Shown here piece by piece: positions 45,907 to 55,327 of a DNA stretch of 64,000 nucleotides. The notes below the pieces were generated by a model. That model had not been told where the DNA came from, searched no databases, and worked only from the letters and a program-made list of their open reading frames with translations. Origin of the DNA: CAKKQX01 sp963734595 (GTDB lineage: Bacteria; Pseudomonadota; Gammaproteobacteria; Burkholderiales; SG8-41); NCBI GenBank assembly GCA_963734595.1, contig CAVTHV010000014.1:62001-126000 (forward strand), written 5' to 3'. A program made the position numbers and the translations under genes. The first letter of the stretch is position 1. Each line of letters begins with the position of its first letter.

Positions 45907-48111
45907 TTACTGAAAAGGCTCGGCGCGCTGGATCAGCTCTGCGAGCCCGGGCTCGTTCGGATTGAGCGGTTTGCCCGGATGGATGATCCCGAGCTGGCAG
46001 CTCTCGGCGGCTTCCACGAGCTGGGCGTAGGTTCCGGCGCGCGGATCCTTGATGTAGGCCTGCTTGTTCTCGTTGTAGGCGAACATCTTGTCATTGATCA
46101 TGGTGCACTCGTTGCAGGTCGAGCAGCGCGCGGTCTCGATATAGGGGTCGTCGGACTTCTTTTCCTCGACTTCGACAGGCGCGCCCGCTGCAGCCGGCGC
46201 AGCGGCCTCGGCGGGTGCCGCCGCCTTGGCCGCGGGCTGCGCTTCAGGCGCCCGGGCTGCCAGTTCGCTGCGTTCGTGTTCTTCCCAGACCTTTTTCTCG
46301 CGCGCGAGCAGTTGCTCCGCGTGCGAATTGTGGATGCCGCCGAGTTCCTGCACGCTGTGCCAGGTTTCGCGGCAGCGCTGCGCGGCGCGGACGAGTTTCT
46401 CGTCGACGACGATCTTCTGCAGCACGTTGTCGCGATCGACCATCAATATGCACGGCACTTTGTCGGGTGCGCCCCTGGTTTCCCGGGCCACACACTCGGC
46501 GACTGAGGCCAGGCCGCCGTTCCACTTCTCGCGCGGCAGCCGCGCGAAGTGCCGCGAGTAGCGGTGGTCGCAGGCCACGAAGTCGATCAGCGTGAAAGCA
46601 ACGCTTTCGGAAACACTCTGGTGCGCTTCATTCTCGTAAGTGAAGTCGTGGGCCGGCCAGTCGAGTTCCACCTGGGAATTGGCTTCGAGATAAAAGCGCG
46701 ACGCCCAGTTGGCGCCCGCCGACGGATCGTAGGTGAAGGCGGGAAAGGCGCGCGACTCCATCGCGGCCGCGGCGACGAGGTAGGGCGGAAGATCGCCGGT
46801 TTTCCCGCCACAGCCCGAGAACACGCTGAACACGGCGGGCCCGGAATAGTTCATTCCCTTCAGAATCCGCTCACGGAACTGGAACAGGTTCGAGCTGCTC
46901 GATTGCAGCACGTAGATATCGTTGAGCCCGATCGCCATGTTGGCAAGCTGTTTGCTGCGCAGGCCGAAGGCGAGGTGCGTATCACCGAGCGGCGACGCCT
47001 CCAGCAGATCGTCGGTCTGCACCAGGATCTTCACCGGCAGGCCCGCGGAAAGAATCTCCGCCAGCTTGTCGTTTTCGGCCCCCTGCAGTTGTTCGGCGCC
47101 GATCAGCACCAGATAGTCCGGAAACATGGCGAGGTCCCGCTCGTCCAGTCCCGCTGCGTCAAACTCCTTGAAGAACGGGTCGTGCTTCAGCTCGTTGTAC
47201 TCGCCTTTGATCTCGAGTTCGGCCATTGCGACGGCCTTGGCAACTCCGATCGCCTTGGGCATCCGCTCGCGGTACGCAGCGAGCGCGGAGGCGCAGCTGT
47301 CGAATATGAACGAATGGGGCTTTTCACCGGCGCCCCCTTGCGCGCGGCAGCGAAAAAGCGCTGCGACCTGAGTGTCGACAGCAGAGATTCGATCCGCTGG
47401 CGCCGGCTTTCCGGCAGCGAAGCCTTGGGCGATGACTTGGTCAGCAGGCGCGACATGGCCTGGAAATCGAAATCGTCTTCATGAACGCGCCAATGGATGC
47501 TTTCAGGCTTGCCGCGCTTTGTCCGGCCTTGGAGCGGACCCGGTCGGCCTGCAGGATGTCCGAAAGCTTTTGCATCAGCCGGACAAGGGTTTCGCGGAAT
47601 TTGCGCGCTTTCTTGTCCTGAACGGTCGTCCACGCGTGTTTGATCAGTTCGGCGGGCATGGTTTTGCTGCAATCGACGACCTGGCCGTCGATTTTGAGGG
47701 CGGCGCGGGCGCGGCTCAGACTGTCCTTGAGCAGATCATCCCCGCGCGCCGCCAGCCGGCTTGCGGCTTTGTCCCAGAGCGCCGACAGCGATCCGCCGCT
47801 GCGCCTGTGCGACGAGCACGCGCATTTCCCGCTCCAGCTGCAGCAGATGCTTGGTCACGCGTTCCGCGTCGTCACCCTGCGCCGTTTCATGGACGACGCC
47901 ATCGACGATCGCGGAGAGGCATTGTACGAAGACCCCGGTCCGTGGCGTTCCCGACCAGCACCAGCGGGAAATCGTAACGCAGACTGGTGAGATCGCGATA
48001 ATTGGCCAGAAGCGCGGGACGCAGGTCGAGCGCTTCGACCGCATCCAGGCCGGCCCCGGGTCTTTTACCGGTCAGATAAAAAGCAACTTGGGTTTGAAAG
48101 TCTGCTTCCAT
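45907..48111 (-). CDS. Large ferredoxin-domain protein of the Kor/Nfn operon, several shifts
   Basis: Joined across breaks near 47940, 47820, 47485 and 47320, this gives about 730 residues. The N-terminal third is helical (ETAQGDDAERVTKHLLQLER) with no motif I know. The middle contains VFSVFSGCGGKTGDLPPYLV, FPAFTYDPSAGANWASRFYL and SESVAFTLIDFVACDHRYSR. An Ala/Pro-rich linker leads to a C-terminal [4Fe-4S] domain, CSTCNECTMINDKMF with a fourth Cys in AAESCQLGII. I do not recognise a named family. It ends the nfnAB-korAB operon, 67 bases after korB, so it is a candidate redox partner or third subunit. Confidence 0.6.
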
Positions 48112-48178
48112 TTAGAGTGCTCTGCTGGTTAAGGCTGCAATATTTGATGTCGGAACGCGTCTGATGGCTGCCGATGGT

Positions 48179-49157
48179 TCAGGCGGCGGACTGTGTTTCC
48201 GGCCAGATCGTGTACTTGTCGAGTTCGGCGTTGAGGCCTTTTTCGATCAGTTCGGTCGACCGCAACTGTCCCGCGTGCCGCACTTCTTCATAACGGGGAA
48301 CATCCGGATTCCGGTAGAGGATGCCCACGGGAATAGGATCGGTGCTCGATGCGATTTCGCGCGCCCGGTCGAGATTCGACGGGTCGTGCGCTTCCTGGTT
48401 CTTGTAGACCTTGGCGAGGCTCGGGCTCACCTGCAGGCCGTTTTCGTGGTTGAGCAGCAGGATCTTGTTCGGATCGTGCAGCCAGGGCTCGAACATTTTC
48501 GGCAGCCATTCCGGGCAGCGCTGGACGATGCGCACGAACGAAAAGCCTTTGTGGTGGTAAGCGGCCTTGATCACGTCGTAGAGCACTTCCGGGATCCAGT
48601 CGACGACCTGCGCGACGAAGGAGACGTTCTGGACGCCGAGCGTGACGGTCAGGGGGTTGAGCGCCTCGAGATAAGGAACCGTGCGGCGTGGTGTTGCTTT
48701 TCGTCCCGATCGGGGACGTCGGCGAGGCCTGCATCTTGGTCAGGCCGTAAATCTGATTGTCGTGCAGCATCAGGGTCAGGTTCATGTTGTAGCGGATCGC
48801 GTGGATCCAGTGCGCGGCGCCGATGCTGCAGCAATCCCCGTCGCCGGTGTTGACGAACACGTGCAGGTCCGGCCGCGCCATCTTGACGCCTTCGGCGATC
48901 GGCAGCGCGCGTCCGTGGATGCCATGGAAGCCGTAGGTCTTCATGTAATGCGGAAAACGGCTCGAGCAGCCGATTCCCGAGATGAAGGCGGTTTTTTCCG
49001 GGCGCAGATCTTCGTCGCGGCACAGGCGCTGCACGGCGGCGAGAATGGCGTTGTCGCCGCAGCCCGTGCACCAGCGCGGCACGCCGCTCTGATAGTCTTC
49101 GAGACTATGGTGCTCGTCGTACATCTGGAGCAGGCATTCGGTGGCGGTCATCGTCAT
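48179..49157 (-). CDS. korB: 2-oxoacid:ferredoxin oxidoreductase beta subunit, one +1 shift
   Basis: Thiamine-pyrophosphate subunit. It has VPRWCTGCGDNAILAAVQRL, GIGCSSRFPHYMKTYGFHGI, the TPP motif NTGDGDCCSIGAAHW and LTLMLHDNQIYGLTKMQASP. The frame breaks near 48675; removing one T gives HGPYLEALNPLTVTLGVQNV. The start overlaps the korA stop (ATGA). The substrate may be 2-oxoglutarate or pyruvate; sequence alone does not decide, and the gene symbol is by analogy. Confidence 0.88.
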
Positions 49158-51082
49158 GATTTCTTCACCTTTTCTGGCTTTTTCAGCTTCTCGCGGATCA
49201 CGCGGCAGATCGTGCTGGGCTTGATCGGCTGGCCCTTCACTTCGCTCCAGCAGTCGACATCGATCAGGTAGCGCGCCCGCAGCAACATCGCCAGCGCCGA
49301 ATAGCGGCGGTTGGTCTCGTCGATGATTTCGTCTTCCGGGCGGTCGCTCCAGTTGCTCTCGATCGTCATCACCTTCTTGAAGCGCTGCATGATTTCCTTG
49401 ATTCCCGGCGGCAGCGGCTGGAGGAAGCGCAGGTGCATGGAAGACACTTTGGCGCCTTCGGCGCGCGCGGTTGCGACCGCTTCTTCGATGGCGCCCTTGT
49501 TGCTGCCCCAGCCGATGATCAGCAAGTCCCCTTTCTCGTCGCCGAACACCGGCGGGGCCTTCAGCGTTTTTTGCAGCGCGGCGAGTTTCAGGCTCCGCGC
49601 GCGCAGGGCTTCTTCGTTGATTTCCGGATCGTAGGCGACATGGCTCAGGCGGTCGTGGGCGAGGCCGGTCACGGTATGCATGCCGTTGGGCTGACCGGGA
49701 ACGAAGCGGCGGGCAAGGCCGGTCGTGGCGTCCCAGTCGTACGGCTTGGCGCCTGCGGGGACGGCGCTCTGGTCCACCGGCGGCGCGACCCAGGTCTCGC
49801 TGAAGCTCGGCCGCGGGAAAGGCTGCTGCGACGTGGCGAGATTGGCATCGGTCAGCACCACGACCACCATGTTGAATGTTTCGGCGATCTTGCGCGCGGT
49901 GATGATCGAGTAGAAGCAGTCTTCGATGGTGCTTGCCGCCATCACGACTTTCGGCGCATCCCCGTGGCTGCCGAAAATGGCCGTCATGAGGTCACCCTGC
50001 TCCGCCTTGGTCGGCTGGCCGGTGCTGGGGCCGCCGCGCTGGACATTGACGACGACCAGCGGAATTTCGGCCATCACCGCAAGGCCGATCGCTTCCTGCT
50101 TGAGCGAATAGCCGGGACCCGAGGTGATGGTGACCGTGCATTTGCCGGCGTACGAGGCGCCGATCGCGAAGGCGCACGCCGCGATCTCGTCTTCCGCCTG
50201 GTGCACGATGCCGCCGACTTTTTCGAAGACCTCGCTCAGGTAATGCGATGCCGAGGTGGCGGGCGTGATCGGGTACATCGCGCAGATCTCCATGCCCGAT
50301 GCGAGCACACCGAGCGCCAGCGCGGTATTGCCGTTGACGACGATCTGCGGCTCCTTCGAGCGCACCGCCGGGATCCGGTACTTGAATTCGAGATTGGCTT
50401 CCGCCCACGCGAAACCCGCTTCCAGCAATTTGACATTGGGCTCGATGACGCTCTTGCCCTTCTTGCCGAAGGTAAGCGCGATCTGGTCCACGGCCAGCCG
50501 CATATCGAGGCTGTAAATGCTGCACAGCATGCCCAGCGCGAACATGTTCTTGCCGCGCCGCGCGTCGGCAACGATGGTCCGGCATTCGCGTTCCATCGGC
50601 ACCTCGTGCACCTTGTAGCCCGCGGCCACCAGCTGCTTGTGGGTTTCGACGTACGAGGCCGCGATCGCCGGGTCCGGATTTTCGCGCCACATGCTTTCCA
50701 GCAGAATGGCGCAGCCCGGCTTGAGTTCGCCGGCGCGCACCCGGCCGAGGAGCACTTGTTCGTTGAACGCGATCACGAGATCGGTTTCGTCGCCGCCGTT
50801 GGTGACGCGCTCCGATCCGATGCGGATGCGATTGCCGCTGGCCCCGGCGACGCTGCGCGCCGGCGGCCGGATTTCGGCGGGGATGATTTCGACGGTCCAG
50901 ATGCCATTGCCCATCCGCGCGGCGATCGAACCGAGGGATTGGCCGCATCGCTGCGCGCCTTCGCCGGAGTCGCTGATGATCTCGACGATGTGTTCCTTCA
51001 GCGTGACTGCTTTCTTGCCGGCAGCCGCGCGGACTGACCGGGGTGTGTCCGTGACGGATTTCAGTGTGGATGTATCGTGCAT
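49154..51082 (-). CDS. korA: 2-oxoacid:ferredoxin oxidoreductase alpha subunit (fused gamma-alpha)
   Basis: An intact 642-residue protein. The N-terminal gamma domain (SDSGEGAQRCGQSLGSIAA) is fused to the alpha pyrimidine-binding domain (MYPITPATSASHYLSEVFEK, HQAEDEIAACAFAIGASYAG, TITSGPGYSLKQEAIGLAVM, VNVQRGGPSTGQPTKAEQGD). With KorB it oxidatively decarboxylates a 2-oxoacid to the acyl-CoA and reduces ferredoxin, or runs in reverse. In denitrifying Azoarcus a related KorAB works with a flavoprotein; here NfnAB-like genes precede it. Confidence 0.9.
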   Translation of the reverse strand: MHDTSTLKSVTDTPRSVRAAAGKKAVTLKEHIVEIISDSGEGAQRCGQSLGSIAARMGNGIWTVEIIPAEIRPPARSVAGASGNRIRIGSERVTNGGDETDLVIAFNEQVLLGRVRAGELKPGCAILLESMWRENPDPAIAASYVETHKQLVAAGYKVHEVPMERECRTIVADARRGKNMFALGMLCSIYSLDMRLAVDQIALTFGKKGKSVIEPNVKLLEAGFAWAEANLEFKYRIPAVRSKEPQIVVNGNTALALGVLASGMEICAMYPITPATSASHYLSEVFEKVGGIVHQAEDEIAACAFAIGASYAGKCTVTITSGPGYSLKQEAIGLAVMAEIPLVVVNVQRGGPSTGQPTKAEQGDLMTAIFGSHGDAPKVVMAASTIEDCFYSIITARKIAETFNMVVVVLTDANLATSQQPFPRPSFSETWVAPPVDQSAVPAGAKPYDWDATTGLARRFVPGQPNGMHTVTGLAHDRLSHVAYDPEINEEALRARSLKLAALQKTLKAPPVFGDEKGDLLIIGWGSNKGAIEEAVATARAEGAKVSSMHLRFLQPLPPGIKEIMQRFKKVMTIESNWSDRPEDEIIDETNRRYSALAMLLRARYLIDVDCWSEVKGQPIKPSTICRVIREKLKKPEKVKKS

Positions 51083-51157
51083 GGTTTTGTCTTGGATGCG
51101 GTTGAGCGGTTATGGCGCCGGGCCGGGAAACCTGGCCGGCCTCCTGGTCCCAGTTGC

Positions 51158-52660
51158 CTAGACGCGAATGCGGGCAAAATTGCGCTCCCTGAGGTCGATG
51201 CCGAACAGTTTGCCGGCGCCGGCCCGGCCTTCGGCGTCGTAGGGCAGGTCGGTATCGCGGATACCGAGGTAGGCCTTCATGTTGTGCGCCGCCTTGCGGC
51301 CGGCGCCCATCGCTTCGATGACGGTTGCGGCACCGGTGACGATGTCGCCGCCGGCGAACACGCCGGCGATGGAGGTGGCGAGGTTTTCGTCAGCCGCGAT
51401 GTAACCCCACTTGTTGAGCTTGAGCTTCGAGGTCTGGCCCATGATCGGATTCGCGTTCGTGCCGATCGCGAAGACCACCATGTCGGTCTCGAATTCATGT
51501 TCGCTGCCCGCGACGGCGATGGGCCGGCGCCTGCCCGAGTCGTCCGGCTCGCCGAGTTCCATGCGGATGCAGCGCATGCCGCGGACCCCGCCCTTGCCGT
51601 CGTCGAGGATCTCGACCGGGTTGGTCAGCCAGTGGAATTCCACGCCTTCCTCCTCGGCATGATGGACTTCTTCCGCGCGCGCCGGGCACTCCGTTTTGCT
51701 GCGGCGGTAGATGCAATACACCTTCTCCGCGCCCAGCCTGAGGCAGACCCGCGTGGCATCCATCGCCGTGTTGCCGGCCCCGATGATGGCGACGCGCCGG
51801 CCCAGCGGCAGCGGCGTGTCGTAGTTCGGGAATTCCTTGGCGCGCATCAGGTTGCACCGCGTCAGCAGTTCGTTGGCCGAGAGCACCCCGTTCAGGGAGT
51901 CGCCGGGGATTCCCATCATCGTCGGATAGCCGGCGCCAGTGCCGATGAAGACGCTGTCAAAACCCATTTCGCCGATCATCTGCTCGATCGTGAACAGGCG
52001 CCCGACCAGCGTATTGCACTCGAATCTGACACCCAGCTTGGTGAGGTTGCTGATTTCGGCGTCGATTACCGTGTTCGGCAGGCGGAAATCGGGGATGCCG
52101 TATTTCAGAACGCCGCCCGCCTGATGGAAGGCTTCGAATACCGTGACGTCGCACCCCGCCTTGGCCATGTCCGCCGCGCAGGCCATGCCGGCGGGTCCGG
52201 AGCCGACGATCCCGATCTTGAAGTCGTTGGGCTCGATATAAGGGATGTTGACCCAGCCCTCTGCGATGGCGGTGTCGCCGACCCAGCGTTCGAGCCGGCC
52301 GATGGCGACCGGCTCCAGCGTGTCGCCCACGGTGCAAACGCCCTCGCATTGATTTTCCTGCGGGCAGACGCGGCCGCAGATGGCCGGCAGCAGATTGGTG
52401 GCGGTGATGATGTCGTAGGCGCCGCGAAAATCGTTTTCGGTGATTTTCTGGATGAAACCCGGGATATTGATATTGACCGGGCAGCCCCTGATGCAGGGCT
52501 GGTCCGGACACATCAGGCATCGCTGCGCTTCATTCAGCGCATCGTCGAGCCGGTAGCCGCAGGCCACCTCCGAAAAGTTCTTCGCCCGCTCTTGCGGAGC
52601 CTGCTCGCGCATCGGCGTGCGTTGCTGCGGAATAGTCCGTATCGTCTTCTTTTTGGCCAT
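51158..52660 (-). CDS. nfnB: NfnB-like / GltD-like NADPH oxidoreductase subunit
   Basis: An intact 500-residue flavoprotein of the homotetrameric glutamate synthase small-subunit type. Two [4Fe-4S] motifs lie at the N-terminus (CLMCPDQPCIRGCPVNINIP and CGRVCPQENQCEGVC). FAD binds at GIVGSGPAGMACAADMAKAG and NADPH at AIIGAGNTAMDATRVC. A stand-alone GltD-like protein next to an FNR-like subunit and no large glutamate synthase subunit is the arrangement of Nfn transhydrogenase. GltD activity is the alternative. Confidence 0.85.
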   Translation of the reverse strand: MAKKKTIRTIPQQRTPMREQAPQERAKNFSEVACGYRLDDALNEAQRCLMCPDQPCIRGCPVNINIPGFIQKITENDFRGAYDIITATNLLPAICGRVCPQENQCEGVCTVGDTLEPVAIGRLERWVGDTAIAEGWVNIPYIEPNDFKIGIVGSGPAGMACAADMAKAGCDVTVFEAFHQAGGVLKYGIPDFRLPNTVIDAEISNLTKLGVRFECNTLVGRLFTIEQMIGEMGFDSVFIGTGAGYPTMMGIPGDSLNGVLSANELLTRCNLMRAKEFPNYDTPLPLGRRVAIIGAGNTAMDATRVCLRLGAEKVYCIYRRSKTECPARAEEVHHAEEEGVEFHWLTNPVEILDDGKGGVRGMRCIRMELGEPDDSGRRRPIAVAGSEHEFETDMVVFAIGTNANPIMGQTSKLKLNKWGYIAADENLATSIAGVFAGGDIVTGAATVIEAMGAGRKAAHNMKAYLGIRDTDLPYDAEGRAGAGKLFGIDLRERNFARIRV

Positions 52661-52744
52661 CTAAAAATCCTCAATCATTTCTTTGCATATCCGCCAGGCG
52701 CCGCCCGACATTGAGCTTGGCGCGGCATCAGCCATCGCCGTGAT

Positions 52745-53704
52745 CTACCCGCCCTTTACCTCTTCAAATGGATCGGGCACCAGAAAGGGCTCGCTTTGCG
52801 GCGGCGGGGCCGCGGTCAGCGAGTCCAGTGTCCGGGGGACCTGGTTTTTCATGCGGCAGTTTTCCGACCAGCGCTGCATGGCGGTTTTTTCCTCCTTGGC
52901 GAAGCGCTGCAGCCGGGACATCAGATCGTCGAAGTCGACCAGGTGGCCATCGAAGTCCGGCCCGTCGACGCACGCAAATTTCACCTCGCCGCCGATCTTT
53001 ACCCGGCAGCCGCCGCACATTCCCGTGCCGTCGACCATGAGCGGATTGAGGCTGACCACGGTCTTGATTTTGTGGGGCCGCGTCGCTTCGGCGCACCCTT
53101 TCATCATGATGGGCGGGCCGATGGCCACGAACTCGTCGATATCGGGGTGCTTCTCGATGGCCAGCTTGACGCCCTCGGTGATCCGCCCCTTGATGCCGGC
53201 CGAACCGTCGTCTGTGCAGAGGATGACCTCATCGCAGCAGGCCCTGAACTTGTCTTCCCAGAAGATCAGGTCCTTGGTCCGGAAGCCGAGGATGCCGATC
53301 ACGTACGCGCCGCTGTTCTTGAATGCGCGCGCCTGGGGGTAAACCGGGGCCACGCCCAGGCCGCCCCCGACGCATGCCACTTTTTTCGCATGGCCGATGG
53401 GACTGGGGATGCCCATGGGGCCCACCATGCCGTAGAGCGTCGTCCCCACTTTGCACGTCTGCTGCATTTCCTTGGTCGTTTTCCCGACGGCCTGTATGAC
53501 CAGGGTAATGGTTCCCTTCTCCGCGTCGAAGTCCGCGATGGTCAGTGGAATGCGCTCGCCGTGTTCGTGCGACATGACGATCACGAACTGGCCCGGTTTC
53601 GCAGCCTTGGCCATCAGGGGATGGCGAATCTCGAGCATATACGTGACGTCCGAAAAATCCTGACGCGTGACAATCTCGAACCCGGAACTTTCGTTCGCTT
53701 TCAT
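52745..53704 (-). CDS. nfnA: NfnA-like ferredoxin:NAD(P) oxidoreductase subunit
   Basis: An intact 319-residue protein of the dihydroorotate dehydrogenase K / sulfide dehydrogenase subunit type. The FAD site region is GERIPLTIADFDAEKGTITL, the NAD site is GGGLGVAPVYPQARAFKNSG, and a C-terminal [2Fe-2S] patch is DGTGMCGGCRVKIGGEVKFAC. Paired with NfnB it could bifurcate electrons between NAD(H), NADP(H) and ferredoxin. It opens the operon that continues into korAB. Gene symbol by analogy. Confidence 0.85.
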   Translation of the reverse strand: MKANESSGFEIVTRQDFSDVTYMLEIRHPLMAKAAKPGQFVIVMSHEHGERIPLTIADFDAEKGTITLVIQAVGKTTKEMQQTCKVGTTLYGMVGPMGIPSPIGHAKKVACVGGGLGVAPVYPQARAFKNSGAYVIGILGFRTKDLIFWEDKFRACCDEVILCTDDGSAGIKGRITEGVKLAIEKHPDIDEFVAIGPPIMMKGCAEATRPHKIKTVVSLNPLMVDGTGMCGGCRVKIGGEVKFACVDGPDFDGHLVDFDDLMSRLQRFAKEEKTAMQRWSENCRMKNQVPRTLDSLTAAPPPQSEPFLVPDPFEEVKGG

Positions 53705-54100
53705 ATGGCGCCTGTATTAAGGAGTTTTACAGAACCCGGATTTTTTCGGTGCTTGCCGGGATTCCCAGGAATCGCTCCAATTTCAGTGTCAAATCTATTG
53801 GTTTCGCGCGATTATGGTTTTGATCTAGCGCAAAGATTTGTCGGACTCCGTGCCCGCAAAGCATCTCAATCGCTTGTTCTTCAAGGGGTTGGGCACAAAG
53901 TAATCAGGGTTTGCGCGTGTTGAACGGCAATTACCTCGAGATCAGAGGGGGCTTGTCAAAACAAACGGCGGCGCCGGCTGACCTGCGCGAAGTTCGGTGG
54001 CGTCGGCGTCGATCATCATTTATTGTGTCGGGATGCATTTTTTTAGCCGCCGCACGTGCTGCGCTGCAAGACCGCGAGAACGCAGGGAGATCGCAGCCCG
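53705..54100. other. Intergenic region between nfnA and the MFS gene
   Basis: About 400 bases without a credible gene. It holds an FNR-like site at 53820-53833 and TTAAGGAGTTTTACAG near the nfnA start. Weak ORFs here lack family resemblance and ribosome sites. The two flanking genes are divergent, so both promoters should lie here. Confidence 0.6.
53820..53833 (-). promoter_or_regulatory. FNR/ANR-like site upstream of nfnA-korAB
   Basis: The minus strand reads TTGCGCTAGATCAA; the FNR consensus is TTGAT-N4-ATCAA, so one half-site is perfect and the other matches three of five positions. It lies 116 bases before the nfnA start. Oxygen control of a ferredoxin-based operon would make biological sense. 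Confidence 0.5.
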
Positions 54101-55327
54101 ATGAGTGCGCCAGCCCCCGGGCGGGGCGTTGACCGCACGTGGCTGCTGCTTGCAGCAACGCTTGCCGGTCTCGCGATGCTGGGCCCGTTCACGATCGACA
54201 CCTACCTGCCGTCGTTTCCGGCGATCGGGCAGGACTTTGGCGTCACGACGCTCGAACTGCAGCAGACGCTTTCCGTCTATCTGATTTCATTTGCCGTGAT
54301 GACGCTGTTTCATGGCACGCTGTCGGATTCATTCGGCAGGCGGCCGGTGATTCTCACCGGGCTGGTGGTTTTTTCACTGGCCTCGATCGGCTGCGCGCTC
54401 GCGCAAAATTTCGGCCAGTTGTTGCTGCTCCGCGGCGCGCAGGGATTGTCGGCGGGGGTGGGCATGGTCGTCGGCCGCGCCATCATCCGCGACAGCTTTG
54501 ACGGGCATGCCGCGCAGCGGCTGATGTCGATGGTGACCATGATCTTCGGCCTGGCGCCGGCGATCGCGCCGGTGATCGGTGGCTGGCTGCAGAGCGCGTT
54601 CGGCTGGCGCTCGGTATTTGTGTTTCTGGCACTGTTCGGCGCATTGTTGTTCGCGATTTGCCAGTGGCGCCTGCCGGAAACGCTGCCGCCACCGGCGCGC
54701 CAGCCATTTGCGTTGCTGCCGCTTGCCAGAAACTATCTCAGGCTTGCCGGAAGCCTGCGGCTGCTGCTGCTGTCCTTGGCCGTTGCGCTCAATTTCTGCG
54801 GGTTTTTTCTCTACATCGTATCGGCCCCGGCAGTCATCTACAGTCTGCTCGGCCTCCGCGCAAACCAGTTTGCATGGCTGTTTGTCCCGGGCATCACGGG
54901 TGTGATGACGGGCGCATTTCTGTCGGGCAGGCTGGCAGGCAGGATATCCCCGCAGCGCACCGTGAAAATCGGCTACATCATCATGTTCGGAGCCGCGGTC
55001 TTCAACCTTCTCTACAGCGGATTCTTCGAACCGGCGCTGCCATGGACCGTGTTGCCGGTGATGTGCTATACCATTGGCATGGCGTTGGCGATGCCAAGCG
55101 TGACCCTGATCGCGCTGGATCTTTTTCCGCGTAATCGCGGGCTCACCTCGTCGCTGCAGGGTTTTGCGCAAAGTTTCCTGACCGCCATCGTCGCGGGCGT
55201 CGTGTCGCCGCTTCTGTCGCACGCCGATATCACGCTGGCGCTCGGCATGGCGGGGTTGTTGCTGAGCGGCTGGGCGTCGTGGATGATCTATCTGTATATT
55301 GAATTGAAGGCGTCTTCTCATGCATGA
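54101..55327 (+). CDS. Bcr/CflA-family multidrug exporter (MFS)
   Basis: A 408-residue drug:proton antiporter of the Bcr/CflA type with 12 predicted helices. Diagnostic segments are GPFTIDTYLPSFPAIGQDFG, the motif GTLSDSFGRRPVILTGLVVF and LRGAQGLSAGVGMVVGRAII. Start at 54101 gives a short N-terminus before the first helix. The gene is intact. Its stop overlaps the start of the VIT1-type gene by 8 bases, suggesting cotranslation. Confidence 0.9.
   Translation: MSAPAPGRGVDRTWLLLAATLAGLAMLGPFTIDTYLPSFPAIGQDFGVTTLELQQTLSVYLISFAVMTLFHGTLSDSFGRRPVILTGLVVFSLASIGCALAQNFGQLLLLRGAQGLSAGVGMVVGRAIIRDSFDGHAAQRLMSMVTMIFGLAPAIAPVIGGWLQSAFGWRSVFVFLALFGALLFAICQWRLPETLPPPARQPFALLPLARNYLRLAGSLRLLLLSLAVALNFCGFFLYIVSAPAVIYSLLGLRANQFAWLFVPGITGVMTGAFLSGRLAGRISPQRTVKIGYIIMFGAAVFNLLYSGFFEPALPWTVLPVMCYTIGMALAMPSVTLIALDLFPRNRGLTSSLQGFAQSFLTAIVAGVVSPLLSHADITLALGMAGLLLSGWASWMIYLYIELKASSHA

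Noticed and set aside
49433..52714. Two long plus-strand frames opposite korA and nfnB
   Set aside because: Both lie antisense to intact enzymes with all motifs present; they have no ribosome sites and show the typical antisense composition of GC-rich codons.
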